From contig VXMM01000066.1 in the NCBI GenBank assembly GCA_009841105.1, positions 1-64,000 on the forward strand: DNA of 64,000 nt. Reading direction: 5' to 3'. The stretch is from Acidimicrobiia bacterium (lineage in GTDB: Bacteria > Actinomycetota > Acidimicrobiia > Spongiisociales > Spongiisociaceae). The notes under the pieces were generated by a model, which saw nothing but the letters and a program-made list of their open reading frames with translations, had not been told where the DNA came from and searched no databases. This document shows positions 50,496 through 59,993 of the stretch, in pieces; position 1 is the stretch's first letter, and each line of letters begins with the position of its first letter. The position numbers and the translations under genes were made by a program.

Positions 50496-51466
50496 GCCAC
50501 CTCCCGGTCTGCGATGGTCCGGAGTTCCGGCACGCCGTCGCGGCACTCCTCACCAACCTCAGGGCAGCGGCTGGCGAAGGGACACTCGCCGAGTGGGCCG
50601 ACGAGCGTAGGAACGGTTCCGGGGATGGCGTACATCCGGCCCTCGTCCACGGTTGCGAAGGCCCTCAGCAATGCCGTGGTGTAGGGATTGGCAGGGGAAG
50701 AGGTCACCGACGCAGTCGGTCCGCTCTCCATGACCCTTCCCGCGTACATCACAGCGGTTCGCTCGCAGGTTTGGCGGGCGATGGCGATGTCGTGGGTAAT
50801 CAGTAGCAGGGAGGCGCCCCGGTCCGAGACCTGTTCTACCACCAACTCCAGCACCTGTTGCTGGAGAGTGGCGTCGAGCCCCGTGGTGGGTTCGTCGGCG
50901 ATGAGGAGATCAGGTTGGCAGGAGAGTGCCATGGCGAGGGCGGCCCGCTGTGCCATCCCTCCCGAGTACTGGTGGACGTAGTCGCCGGCCCGCCGGCGGG
51001 CGTCGGGAACTCCCATCTGATCGAGTAGATCGATGGCTCGGAGTTGGCTCTCGCGGCGCCCGGCGTCGGAGTGGGTGCGGATGACCTCCGCGATCTGGCC
51101 TCCGACGGTCAGGACCGGGTTGAGGGACGCTCTAGGGTTCTGGAACATGATGGCGATCTGCCGGCCGCGCAGATCACGCATCCGCCGCTTTGGGACGCCG
51201 ATCAGTTCTTCGCCGTCCAGTCGGATCGAGCCCCTTAGGATTTCCGCTCCCTCCGGCAGCATCCCGATGACGGCGGACGCGGTGAGGCTCTTGCCCGATC
51301 CGGACTCCCCGACCAGCGACATGCGGCTGGCGCGTGGTACCCGCAGGTTCACACCCTGTAGGGGCATGGACGCGTCCTCACTGCCGGTGTGGAACCCGAC
51401 CGTCAGGCTTTCGATGTCGAGGAGGGGAGCGTCCTCGGTCACCGGGGAGGCTGGTCTGCCTGTCAT
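50480..51466 (-). CDS. Oligopeptide/opine ABC transporter ATPase (DppD-like)
   Basis: 328 residues with Walker A VGESGSGKSL, IMFQNPRASLNP, signature QYSGGMAQRAALA, Walker B LLIADEPTTGLD and the tail CPFASRCPEVGEEC. ATG at 51466 overlaps the DppC stop (ATGA). The longer open frame upstream runs within DppC and is not coding. Confidence 0.92.
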   Translation of the reverse strand: MTGRPASPVTEDAPLLDIESLTVGFHTGSEDASMPLQGVNLRVPRASRMSLVGESGSGKSLTASAVIGMLPEGAEILRGSIRLDGEELIGVPKRRMRDLRGRQIAIMFQNPRASLNPVLTVGGQIAEVIRTHSDAGRRESQLRAIDLLDQMGVPDARRRAGDYVHQYSGGMAQRAALAMALSCQPDLLIADEPTTGLDATLQQQVLELVVEQVSDRGASLLLITHDIAIARQTCERTAVMYAGRVMESGPTASVTSSPANPYTTALLRAFATVDEGRMYAIPGTVPTLVGPLGECPFASRCPEVGEECRDGVPELRTIADREVACVKA

Positions 51467-52329
51467 CGGCTTCCTATCGACCCTCGCTGGCCGTGCCTGA
51501 TCTCGTCGGACAGGTAGTTGAGGGTGAGGACGGTGGCCAGGATGGCCAGCCCCGGGAAGAGAGAAATCCACCACTGCCCGTAGTACATGTAGTCGATGCC
51601 ATCCCGCACCATGGCGCCCCACTCGGCGGTCGGGAGCTTGACGCCGAGCCCGACGAAGCTCAGCGCAGCCAGAATCTGGATTGCCCAAGCCACGTTCACC
51701 GAGAACTGGGCGAACACGATCTCCGACACGTTGGGCAGGATGTGGCGCCGCAGGATGGTGGCCTGGCTCTTGCCCGCGCACCGCGCCGCCAGCACGAAGT
51801 CCGAGTCGACCAGGGGTTTCACTGCGCTCCTGGTGAGGCGTAGGTAGACGGGGACGTTCACCATGGCGATGACCATGATCAGGATGGGAATGCTGGGACC
51901 CAGGGCGGCCACGATCCCGAGGGCCAGCAACAGGGTGGGGAAGGCCTGGAACGACTCGGAGACTCGCAGCAGCAGCGCGTCGAAGGCACCTCCCCGGTAG
52001 GCGCCCAGGGCGCCCAGCGGCATCCCGACTACGACGGCTAGCGCAGCCGCGATCAGGCCCACCCAGAGGTCGAGGCGGGCGGCGTGAACCACCCGGGCGA
52101 AGATGTCCCGGCCGAACTGGTCGGTCCCGAACCAGAACTCGGCCGAAGGGGCGGTCAGCGTGCCGCCATGGAAACCCAGCGGGTCCCTGACGAGAAAGGG
52201 TCCGACGAGCGCGACCAGCACGATGATCGCTATGGACAGGTAGGCCGGCGTCCGGAGCACCTGGCGAGCCACCCTTCCCAACCGACTACGCGTGCGCGTC
52301 CTGTGGTCCGGCGACGTCCCGGCGGTCAT
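51463..52329 (-). CDS. ABC transporter permease (DppC-like)
   Basis: 288 residues, about six membrane helices, with the DppC N-terminal segment and the EAA loop ARCAGKSQATILRRHILPN. The motif GTDQFGRDIFARVVHAAR near residue 70 is standard for DppC permeases. It overlaps the DppB stop at its start and the DppD ATG at its end. Confidence 0.92.
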   Translation of the reverse strand: MTAGTSPDHRTRTRSRLGRVARQVLRTPAYLSIAIIVLVALVGPFLVRDPLGFHGGTLTAPSAEFWFGTDQFGRDIFARVVHAARLDLWVGLIAAALAVVVGMPLGALGAYRGGAFDALLLRVSESFQAFPTLLLALGIVAALGPSIPILIMVIAMVNVPVYLRLTRSAVKPLVDSDFVLAARCAGKSQATILRRHILPNVSEIVFAQFSVNVAWAIQILAALSFVGLGVKLPTAEWGAMVRDGIDYMYYGQWWISLFPGLAILATVLTLNYLSDEIRHGQRGSIGSR

Positions 52330-53333
52330 GTCCTGGTCCTCGGGTCGATCACGAAGTGCAGGATGTCCATGATCAGGTACACCAGCAGGTATGAGAGGGC
52401 GCTCAGTAGTACGGCAGCGAGTACCGGGGCGAAGTCGGACTCGCTGATGGAGTCGATGGCGTACTTGCCGATACCCGGTCGGGCGAACACGAATTCGACG
52501 AGCACCGTCCCGCCCAGCAGGTAGCCGTACATGATCGCCCCCATCGTGGAGACGGGAAGCAGTACGTTGGGGAGCGCGTGGCGGAGCACGATCGATCGTT
52601 CCGGCACGCCCAGTGCTCGGGCGGATCGGATGTGATGGGAGGCCATCGTCTCGCGCATGAACCCGCGAGTGACCCTGACCATGGGCGCTCCCACCGTCAC
52701 CGCCAGCGTCACCGCGGGCAGGATCATCTGTACTGCGGCTGCTTTGAACGCCTCCCAGTCACCGGCCAGGATGGCGTCGACCGTGTAGAAACCGGTCGTG
52801 TGGGGCGGGACGTCCCCCAGCGTCCGTCCGAGCGCGGGGGGCGCCCACTCCAGCGTTGCGAAGAACACCAGCAGGAGGATCATGCCGAGGAAGAACTCGG
52901 GTATCGACACTCCGAAGCCTGACAATGCGTTTGCCAGGCGATCGGAGAAGGAACGCCTCCGCAACGCTGAAACGATCCCCAAGGGAATCGACCACGCCAG
53001 AGCAAGGACCAGGGCCGCGCTGCCGAGCTCTATGGTGGCCGGCCAGCGGGCCCCGATGTCGGTGGTGACCGGATTGCGGGTCCGCCAGCTGTCGCCCAAG
53101 TCGCCGGACGCCAGCTGCTGGATGTAGCGGAAGTACTGCTCGTGAATCGGGAGGTTGAGGCCGAGCCGCTCGGTGACCGCTATCACCGTGGATTCGTCGG
53201 CCATGACCCCCACGATCATGTAAGCGGGGTTACCGGGTAGCAACCTGGTCACCACGAAGGCGACCAGCGACACGCCGAACAGCGCCACCAGCATGTATGC
53301 CAGCCGGCGGAGCACGTAGACGGCGAGGTGCAT
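52326..53333 (-). CDS. ABC transporter permease (DppB-like)
   Basis: 335 residues, about six helices, starting MHLAVYVLRRLAYMLVALFGV as in DppB proteins, with the EAA loop ARALGVPERSIVLRHALPN. ATG at 53333 preceded by GGAG. It is separated from the binding-protein gene by 188 bp containing strong hairpins, unlike the other gaps of this operon. Confidence 0.92.
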   Translation of the reverse strand: MHLAVYVLRRLAYMLVALFGVSLVAFVVTRLLPGNPAYMIVGVMADESTVIAVTERLGLNLPIHEQYFRYIQQLASGDLGDSWRTRNPVTTDIGARWPATIELGSAALVLALAWSIPLGIVSALRRRSFSDRLANALSGFGVSIPEFFLGMILLLVFFATLEWAPPALGRTLGDVPPHTTGFYTVDAILAGDWEAFKAAAVQMILPAVTLAVTVGAPMVRVTRGFMRETMASHHIRSARALGVPERSIVLRHALPNVLLPVSTMGAIMYGYLLGGTVLVEFVFARPGIGKYAIDSISESDFAPVLAAVLLSALSYLLVYLIMDILHFVIDPRTRT

Positions 53334-53436
53334 ACCCTCTCCTAGGAGGGTACTGAAAAGTGTTCAGCTGGCCCTATAGCCGGATACAGGACCCCAGCTA
53401 GACGCATCACGGGCCAAGCCGTCCCCATCTTATTCA

Positions 53437-53480
53437 GCACCCTCCTCGGTTGTTTCCTCTTTCTGGTCCTCGGAGGGTGC
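53437..53480 (-). repeat. Alternative hairpin (antiterminator-like) in the binding protein-permease gap
   Basis: GCACCCTCC (53437-53445) is a third copy of the repeat arm and can pair with GGAGGGTGC (53472-53480), which is also the middle arm of the stronger hairpin at 53472-53505. The two structures exclude each other. Confidence 0.55.
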
Positions 53481-53505
53481 GCAGATGGGTATCCGCGCAC
53501 CCTCC
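53472..53505 (-). terminator. Strong hairpin downstream of the solute-binding protein gene
   Basis: GGAGGGTGCGC (53472-53482) and GCGCACCCTCC (53495-53505): a perfect 11-bp stem with 12-nt loop, 16 nt after the binding-protein stop. It could stabilise the upstream mRNA end or partly terminate, giving more binding protein than permease. There is no T-run after it. Confidence 0.55.
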
Positions 53506-53521
53506 TAGACGTGATCCTCGA

Positions 53522-55252
53522 TCAGCCTGCCGGGTAAAGGTCGGCGAAGCGAGGTATGGCGTTCGGGTACAGAACGAATCCGTCCACATCTTCCCGCATG
53601 GCGAACTTGAAGTCCGGCTGCGCCAGGAAGACCCACGGGGCATCCTCGGAGATAAGCCTCTGGGCCTCCTCGAAGATCGCTCTACGGGCGTCGGGGTCCT
53701 GCTCCGCCCAGCCGTCCGTGATGATCTCGTCCACCCGGGCGTTCGAGTAGTCGGCGTAGTTGCCGAACACCCCGGACTCCAGGGTCAGGGACAGCTGGTA
53801 GTTGGGGTCGTCGATCCAGGCCAGCAACTCGTCCACGAACATCTGCAGCTGCTTGCCCACCTTACGCTCCGCGAACACGGGGGACTGGAGGGTTTCGATC
53901 TCGATGTCCATGCCGATCTCGCGCAGCGCCGACTGGACTCGGACCGCGATCAACTGGTGCTCGGCCTTGGCGGAATCGATCGACAGGGTCACCGTGCTGC
54001 CGTCGTAGCTGCTGGAAGCGAGAAGCTCCTGCGCCTTGGCGGTGTCCTGGAAGTATCCGACCTCGGCGCCCAGCGAGACCGCCGAGCCGTTGGGGATGGC
54101 CCCGTGGAGGCGGCGGGCGTCGCCCTTGTAGACGTTCTCCAGGATGTCGTCATAGTCGACACCGTAGGAGACCGCCTGGCGGACCGCCACGTCGTCGAAG
54201 GGGGCGATCGAGTTGTTCATACCCACGTAGGCCATGTTCTTGGAAGGCGCCCGGACGACCTTCACGCCCTCGGATCCGTCCAGTGCGTTGAACTCCTCGG
54301 TCCCGAGACCGACAGCCAGGTCGATCACGCCGGCCCTGAGCAACTGGACGCGCTCGGCGGGTGACGGGATGATCTTCCACACGATCTTGTCGTAGGCGGG
54401 ACGGCCGCCCCAGTAGTTGTCCCTGGCCTCGAACACCACTTCCTCGTCGGGGGTCCGGCTGACCAGGCGGTAAGGACCGCTGGGGTTGTCGGCGTTGCGC
54501 GCCATGTACTCGGTCGCCCATGGGTCATCATCGGTGGCGTTGGCCGCCACGACGGCGGGATCAACCGCTGCCGAACTGGACATGTAGAAGGACTGCATGA
54601 CCATCGGGCTGCGCCGATCCGACACCAGCTCCAGGGTGTACTCGTCGATTACGGTCGGGGGCTTGGTCACGAAGGCGATGTTGGTGAGCAACCATGCGCC
54701 ACCGCCGGGGGTGTTGAGGTTGCGGTCGATCATGAACCGAACGGTCTCGGCGGTGATCGGAGTGCCGTCGTCGAACGTCATGCCCTGCCGCACCTTGATG
54801 GTGAACGTCAGGCCGTCATCGTGCTCGACCCACGACTCGAAGTAGCGGGGCAGCAGGTTGTCCGCATCGCCGACCATGGCGCCGTTCTGCTCCACGATGG
54901 GGTGGATCACCGGAACGTCGTAGACCATCAGCAGCGCCTCGTGGGCCCTGATGAAGTTGGCGCAACACGGGTCGAGGGTCTCGATGTCGCCGGGCACTCC
55001 GATAGTGAGCACCCGCTCCTCCATCATCGCCTCTTCGGCGGGGGCCTCTTCGGCGGGCTCCTCCATCGGTTCTTCGGCCGGCGCCTCTTCGGTCGCGGCC
55101 GCTGCCGTCGTAGCCGTCGTCGCCTGCGCAGCCGTGGTCGCGGGCGTGCTCTCCGGCTCGGCATCGTCCGATCCGCAGGCCGCTACGACGAGCGCGAGCG
55201 TGGCGAAGACGGCAATCAGGCGGAGCCGGACAACCGATCTTGTTTTGTTCAC
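53522..55252 (-). CDS. ABC transporter solute-binding lipoprotein (peptide/opine type)
   Basis: 576 residues of the SBP_bac_5 (DppA/OppA) family, with signal peptide and lipobox VVAAC followed by GSDD. The mature N-terminus carries a low-complexity Thr/Ala then Glu/Pro/Ala linker of about 50 residues (repeats of EEAPAEEP type) before the folded domain (LTIGVPGDIETLDPC). It binds a peptide-like ligand outside the membrane. GTG at 55252 has GGAGG 6 nt upstream and is preferred to the longer in-frame start at 55294. Confidence 0.9.
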   Translation of the reverse strand: MNKTRSVVRLRLIAVFATLALVVAACGSDDAEPESTPATTAAQATTATTAAAATEEAPAEEPMEEPAEEAPAEEAMMEERVLTIGVPGDIETLDPCCANFIRAHEALLMVYDVPVIHPIVEQNGAMVGDADNLLPRYFESWVEHDDGLTFTIKVRQGMTFDDGTPITAETVRFMIDRNLNTPGGGAWLLTNIAFVTKPPTVIDEYTLELVSDRRSPMVMQSFYMSSSAAVDPAVVAANATDDDPWATEYMARNADNPSGPYRLVSRTPDEEVVFEARDNYWGGRPAYDKIVWKIIPSPAERVQLLRAGVIDLAVGLGTEEFNALDGSEGVKVVRAPSKNMAYVGMNNSIAPFDDVAVRQAVSYGVDYDDILENVYKGDARRLHGAIPNGSAVSLGAEVGYFQDTAKAQELLASSSYDGSTVTLSIDSAKAEHQLIAVRVQSALREIGMDIEIETLQSPVFAERKVGKQLQMFVDELLAWIDDPNYQLSLTLESGVFGNYADYSNARVDEIITDGWAEQDPDARRAIFEEAQRLISEDAPWVFLAQPDFKFAMREDVDGFVLYPNAIPRFADLYPAG

Positions 55253-55346
55253 TTGCTTACCTCCCTCGTTGGGTTTGTTACTCGACCGCTCCAACCGTTC
55301 GACGAAGTAACGACGCTCGGGGCTCGAGAAGCGGCCAATCCACTAG

Positions 55347-56090
55347 TCAGTTACTCCCGGTCCTGGCCAGCATCTCCGCGTAGAGAACGGGGGTGATGAG
55401 CGGGTCGAGCACGCGCACCGGGACCTGTTCGCGGATGGGGCCCAGCAGGCCCGACCACAGTGTGCAGGCGAAGAAGAGCACGTCCGCGTCGAGGTCGCGG
55501 AAGGCTCGCTGCGCCGCATCCAGCGCCGTGGTCGTGGCAGAGACTTCCATTTCGGCCCGGACCGCGGCCCGCAGCCCTGGCGGATCCTCGGCCAAGAGCC
55601 GGTTCACCTCGTCGGCCGGGGGATGGCCGCTGGGTGCTGAGATCACCCCGGCGAACATGGACTCGGCGCCATACCGATGGATCAGGCGGCGTATCCAGTT
55701 GGCGTTCTGTGGAAGGTTCTCGCCCTCGCCGCTCTCTATGCGAGGGCAGATGACCGCGAGATGGCCGAAGGCGCGACCGGCCGCCACAGCCGCCTCCATC
55801 GGTCCGGTCACGGGGATGTCGACCAAGTCCTTGGCGTCCTCCACGCCGGGGTCGGCGGCGCAGGCGATCACTACCGCGTCGAACCCGTCCCGTTCTGCTG
55901 TCTCGACCTGGGTGAGCAGTTGGTTCATAAGGAGCGAATGGGCCGGAAGGAAGGCGGTAGCCGGGACACCGGTGCCCATCAGCGAACGGACCTCGACCTT
56001 CGTGTCGGGAGCCGTGGCTCTCGCGATGGCCTGTTCGACCATCGGGTTGTACACGTCAACCCCCATCGGGTTGATGACCTGAATTCTCAT
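55347..56090 (-). CDS. Asp/Glu/hydantoin racemase family protein
   Basis: 247 residues with two symmetric cysteines in IACAADPG near residue 79 and FFACTLWSG near 209, the acid-base pair of cofactor-independent racemases. Members include hydantoin racemase, and related ones isomerise maleate. It sits between HyuA and the binding-protein gene, consistent with interconverting stereoisomers of a cyclic or open substrate before HyuA/HyuB acts. Confidence 0.88.
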   Translation of the reverse strand: MRIQVINPMGVDVYNPMVEQAIARATAPDTKVEVRSLMGTGVPATAFLPAHSLLMNQLLTQVETAERDGFDAVVIACAADPGVEDAKDLVDIPVTGPMEAAVAAGRAFGHLAVICPRIESGEGENLPQNANWIRRLIHRYGAESMFAGVISAPSGHPPADEVNRLLAEDPPGLRAAVRAEMEVSATTTALDAAQRAFRDLDADVLFFACTLWSGLLGPIREQVPVRVLDPLITPVLYAEMLARTGSN

Positions 56091-56201
56091 GGTTTCCGTA
56101 CCTCCAAGACTGGGTTGCTCGTGTGCGGATTCCCGGTTCCGCTTCGGGCGGTGTCGGGGTGGGCCTTCATCGTAGAGATGGACTGCTTCAGCATGATCGC
56201 C

Positions 56202-58223
56202 TCACGACCGATTGAGGACGAGATGCCCGTGCCCCGATACCCGGGCGGTCCAGGTCGGCGGGACCAATGTGGTACACGCGTCCTCCAGGACGATCGCCGG
56301 CCCCGCCAACTCCGCGGCCGCCGGCAGTTCCGAGCGCTGGTAGACCGGGGTATCGAACCAGGTGTCACCGAACCAGGTTCGCTCGATGGCGCTCGGCGCC
56401 GGCGCATCTCCGGTCGGGAGGGCCTGGGGGCGGGGGCGGGTCATGCCACCGAAGGCGGCCATCCGGAGGTTGACGAACTCCACCGCCTCTCCGGGATTGC
56501 TGTGCCCGTACCGAACGTCGTGGGCCTCCGCGAACTGGTCTGGTATTCCCTCGATCAGGGCTTTCATGCCCCGGCTGGTATCGAGCGGGAGTGTCACCGT
56601 GTACTCCTGGCCTGAGTAACGCAGATCGGCCGACGGTTCTAGCGTGATCGCCTGGTCGTCGAAGCCGTCTTCCTTCACCATCAGCCGGGCTCGTTCCTCC
56701 AGATCCGATAGGGCGGCCTCGAGGGCTTCATCGGTGAGCTCGGCCACCCGCACGTAGAAACTCTGGACGGCGTCGTGGCGGGTGTCGGTCTGGAGCATTC
56801 CATAGGCGGAGAGGACGCCGGGATTGACCGGTACTACCACAGTGGCGAGGTCCAACTCGTCCGCCAGCGACGTGGCGTGGAGCGGTCCGGCCCCTCCGAA
56901 AGCCACCAGAATGAAATCGCGGGGGTCGATCCCGCGCATAACCGTGATCTCGCGGATCGCGTTCGCCATCGTCGAGTCGGCTACCGCGACCATTCCGGCC
57001 GCGAGCCCCAGTTCGTCCATTCCGAGAGACTCGGCGACAGCCGTCAGGGATTGTTGGGCGGCTGCTTTGTCGAGAGCTATCCCACCGGCGAGGCGGGTAC
57101 TACCCGGTAGACGTCCGAGATGGAGATTGGCATCCGTAATCGTCGGTTCGGTTCCTCCCGATCCATAGCAGGCGGGTCCGGGCACGGCGCCCGCCGAACG
57201 CGGACCAACCCGGAGCCCACCGCCCGCGGTGTGGCCGATACTTCCACCGCCCGCGCCGATGGTGTGGATCGCCACGGTGGGTGCCAGTACGGGGTGGCGT
57301 TGGAGCTCTGCCTCGAGCTCGACGTCGGCCCGTCCATCCACCACCAGGCTCATGTCGAAGGATGTTCCACCCATGTCCACGCATATCAGCCGGCTTGCCG
57401 CCGTCTCCTCGATCAGATCGTCCGCCACCGATAGGCAGGCCATGGTGCCCCCGACCGGTCCGGAGAACAGGGTCTGGATGGGCTTGCGCCGCGCGGAACC
57501 GGCGGACATGACGCCGCCGTTGGACTGCATGACGCGCAACGATCCCCTCATGCCCCGCTCGGACGTACATATCTCAAGTTCTTCGAGATAGCTACCGACG
57601 ATGGGCGCCACGTAGGCGGCGATGGCCGTTGTGCTGGTTCGTTCGTACTCGCGCCACTCCGGGGCGATGTCCGAGGAGCACACAACCGAGAGAGCGCCGT
57701 CCGCCGAACGGAGCAACTCGGCCACCCGGTGCTCGTGGGCGGGGTTGGCGTAGGAGTGGAGGAAGCAGATGGCCACCGCGTCGTAGTCTCGGGCCAGCCG
57801 GGGCGCCATATCGCGGATCGCCTCCTCCTGCAACTCCAGCACCACAGAGCCGTCCGGGGCCATGCGCTCATCCACCTCGTAGATGGAACGGCGGGGTACC
57901 AGCGGCGTAGGCGGCCGGTAGCGGACGTTGTACATGTCCGGCCGGTTCGCTCGGCCCAACTCGTAGACATCCCGGAAGCCGCGGGTGGTGAGAAGGGCGA
58001 CCCTGGCGCCGCGGCGCTCGAGGAAGGCGTTCAGCCCGGCCGTGGTGCCGTTAGTAATCGAGTCGAGTTGGGTCCAATCGATGCCGAGTTGGTCGAGTGC
58101 GGAAAGAACTCCGTCGTAAAGCTGGTCAGGGGTGGTAAGCGCCTTGGCTGTATTGGTGTTGCCATCGTCGTCGATGACTACGGCGTCGGTAAAAGTACCG
58201 CCTATGTCCACCGCTACGCGCAT
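56202..58223 (-). CDS. hyuA: Hydantoinase/oxoprolinase family subunit A, second copy
   Basis: 673 residues with DIGGTFTD at 5-12, VDMGGTSFDMSLV near 277 and GAGGGSIGHTAGG near 318. It starts the long leftward operon (HyuA, racemase, Dpp transporter, HyuB, amidohydrolase). ATG at 58223 follows GGGGAG. The AT-rich TATGTAGCTAAAA stretch at about 58240-58252 may hold its promoter. Partner HyuB is at 47834. The substrate is presumably what the Dpp-type transporter imports. Confidence 0.9.
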   Translation of the reverse strand: MRVAVDIGGTFTDAVVIDDDGNTNTAKALTTPDQLYDGVLSALDQLGIDWTQLDSITNGTTAGLNAFLERRGARVALLTTRGFRDVYELGRANRPDMYNVRYRPPTPLVPRRSIYEVDERMAPDGSVVLELQEEAIRDMAPRLARDYDAVAICFLHSYANPAHEHRVAELLRSADGALSVVCSSDIAPEWREYERTSTTAIAAYVAPIVGSYLEELEICTSERGMRGSLRVMQSNGGVMSAGSARRKPIQTLFSGPVGGTMACLSVADDLIEETAASRLICVDMGGTSFDMSLVVDGRADVELEAELQRHPVLAPTVAIHTIGAGGGSIGHTAGGGLRVGPRSAGAVPGPACYGSGGTEPTITDANLHLGRLPGSTRLAGGIALDKAAAQQSLTAVAESLGMDELGLAAGMVAVADSTMANAIREITVMRGIDPRDFILVAFGGAGPLHATSLADELDLATVVVPVNPGVLSAYGMLQTDTRHDAVQSFYVRVAELTDEALEAALSDLEERARLMVKEDGFDDQAITLEPSADLRYSGQEYTVTLPLDTSRGMKALIEGIPDQFAEAHDVRYGHSNPGEAVEFVNLRMAAFGGMTRPRPQALPTGDAPAPSAIERTWFGDTWFDTPVYQRSELPAAAELAGPAIVLEDACTTLVPPTWTARVSGHGHLVLNRS

Positions 58224-58395
58224 CGGCTCCCCGGAGATGGCTTTTAGCTACATACGAACAACGTGTCGGCACGCGGGCCGACCCGTTGAGAAGGGTCTTC
58301 CCTGATCGGGTCCTTCGCCCGTGTCTGCCGCAGCAGTCGGGCGTAACGAACAGGAATCCTACGATGCGGGAAGGGCAGGCGCAACCTGGGCGCGG

Positions 58396-58614
58396 TCAGG
58401 GGTTCCGGTCGCTGAACAGAATCCCGCCGGCGGCCCAGTCGTCGGCGCCGATGTTATGGAAAACCACGGTGACTAGGTCCTTGGGCGAACCCTGGTGATG
58501 GTGCACCACATTGCGGGCGATGCTGTCAGCCACCTCGTCCGCCAGCTTGCGTTTCGCCTCCTGAAGGTCGCCCTCCACCAGGTCATACATGAAGTGAATA
58601 TGGGCGAGCGGCAT
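58396..58614 (-). CDS. 4-oxalocrotonate tautomerase-like enzyme
   Basis: 72 residues beginning M-P-L-A-H-I-H-F, so removal of Met exposes the catalytic Pro1 of the tautomerase superfamily; the rest fits the beta-alpha-beta unit (EAKRKLADEVADSIARNV, VTVVFHNI). It would act as a hexamer on an unsaturated oxoacid or a related compound. ATG at 58614 has AGGAGG 6 nt upstream; the longer frame would bury the proline. It lies upstream of the HyuA operon on the same strand. Confidence 0.85.
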   Translation of the reverse strand: MPLAHIHFMYDLVEGDLQEAKRKLADEVADSIARNVVHHHQGSPKDLVTVVFHNIGADDWAAGGILFSDRNP

Positions 58615-58678
58615 CAAGACCTCCTCACTGGCAAACGGGCGGGCACTTCGACTAAGGGCACGATAACTGCCGTGATGA

Positions 58679-59917
58679 TCAGGCGGTGCCCAGAGCGGGA
58701 TACTCAGCATCCGAGGGCACGGGAGGCGTTTCCTCCTCGGTCGAGTCCAGTGCCGTTTTGATCCGGCTGTAAGCGGTCACAACGTACACGACCCCTCCAA
58801 CCGTCACGAGAGCCGGAGCGGCTGTCGCAAGGGCGGGGCCAGCGCCTAGGGCAACGACTACTGTCATGCCCGCCCCGCCGATCGCAGCTCCCTTGCTCTT
58901 TCTCAGCATGTCTTTGAGCACCTTTCTGCCTGCCTGTCGGTACGTCATCTCGTCCTTATAGACGTAGATGAGGTTCTCGGCCCCGCTGACCACGCCTTCG
59001 AGCGCCATGCCCACGCACCCGGCGACCGCTGCAGTCTGTAGTGCTTCGACGGCGACAATCCCAGTAGCGTTCAGGACGTTCAGGGCGTTGGCCTTCGCCA
59101 ATTCGAATGGCGTCATGTTGGCGCCACCGCGAGCCAGGTTGTCACGAGCGGCTTCCCAAACGATGTTGGCGGTGTCCATCATTCTTCCGGGCGCATTGAC
59201 GACGGCTTCGATATGGCTGGCATGCTTCCCGTCGATGAAGGCGAGTACAGCGTCCTCTCCCAGGTTTCTGACCGGGAGGGGAATGCCCGACTCGTAGAAC
59301 GAACTCGCGACATCGACCGGTCTCCAAGTCCCGTGCATGCCTGCCATTGCGAACTTCGCCCTTAGCGTTGGAGGAAGGTCACTGAACGTTGGAACCGCTG
59401 CCTGGAGGCTCTCGAGAGCTCCCCAGGCTGCCGCCGTTGCGGTCGTTGCCCGCTCCTGAGCGTCTTTGCCGACTCTTCGAGCTTCGATGCTAAGTGGCTC
59501 GAATGACTGCCTGCATCTCTCTCTGAAGGCCTCGCCGTGTTCTAGAACTCCACCAGCGGCCACGCCCAATGCGTTACCGACTTCGGCAGCCGCTGTTCCG
59601 GCTAGCTCCAGGGCCTTGCCAGCAGCTGTGGCTCCGGCTCTCCCGATTTGGGTTCCGGCGGCATCACTGATCCTCGCTTGAGTGGAAGCCTTGATCGCTT
59701 GCGCCAACTCTGCAGGTTTGGTGTGAAACCTCAGGTCCGCCTTTCTGAGATCTCGAACCGTCGTGCTGGTGTAGCGATAGGCGACGCGGCTAGCTTCGAC
59801 CACGATGGATACAGCCTCCTGTGGAGCCTCGGTGACCTTCGAACCTACGAACTTCAATCGCCGCTCCTGCTTGCGCTCTCCGGAACTCGGACCTTCCTCG
59901 TCAGGCTTTGTGGACAT
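58679..59917 (-). CDS. Ala/Gly-rich protein with C-terminal membrane segments, function unknown
   Basis: 412 residues that I do not recognise. After a charged start (MSTKPDEEGPSSGERKQERR) comes an Ala-rich helical region (about 60-170) with no obvious domain, a polar middle (TWRPVDVASSFYESGIPLPVRN, then ARDNLARGGANMTPFELAKANALNVL), two hydrophobic segments near 275-300 and a Gly/Ala-rich one at about 345-390. Spacing of glycines in the last segment recalls glycine-zipper membrane proteins. ATG at 59917 has GGAGGAA upstream. It is divergent from an XRE-cupin regulator across 76 bp, which may control it. Confidence 0.6.
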   Translation of the reverse strand: MSTKPDEEGPSSGERKQERRLKFVGSKVTEAPQEAVSIVVEASRVAYRYTSTTVRDLRKADLRFHTKPAELAQAIKASTQARISDAAGTQIGRAGATAAGKALELAGTAAAEVGNALGVAAGGVLEHGEAFRERCRQSFEPLSIEARRVGKDAQERATTATAAAWGALESLQAAVPTFSDLPPTLRAKFAMAGMHGTWRPVDVASSFYESGIPLPVRNLGEDAVLAFIDGKHASHIEAVVNAPGRMMDTANIVWEAARDNLARGGANMTPFELAKANALNVLNATGIVAVEALQTAAVAGCVGMALEGVVSGAENLIYVYKDEMTYRQAGRKVLKDMLRKSKGAAIGGAGMTVVVALGAGPALATAAPALVTVGGVVYVVTAYSRIKTALDSTEEETPPVPSDAEYPALGTA

Positions 59918-59981
59918 ATGGTGTATTCCTCCTTCAAAACGTGCACACGCTACATAAGACATAGGTGCGGCAGGCGGACGG

Positions 59982-59987
59982 TAGCAT
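59982..59987 (+). promoter_or_regulatory. -10 box for a leaderless XRE-cupin regulator transcript
   Basis: TAGCAT, 6 nt before the ATG at 59994, no ribosome site between. Confidence 0.45.
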
Positions 59988-59993
59988 CGGACC

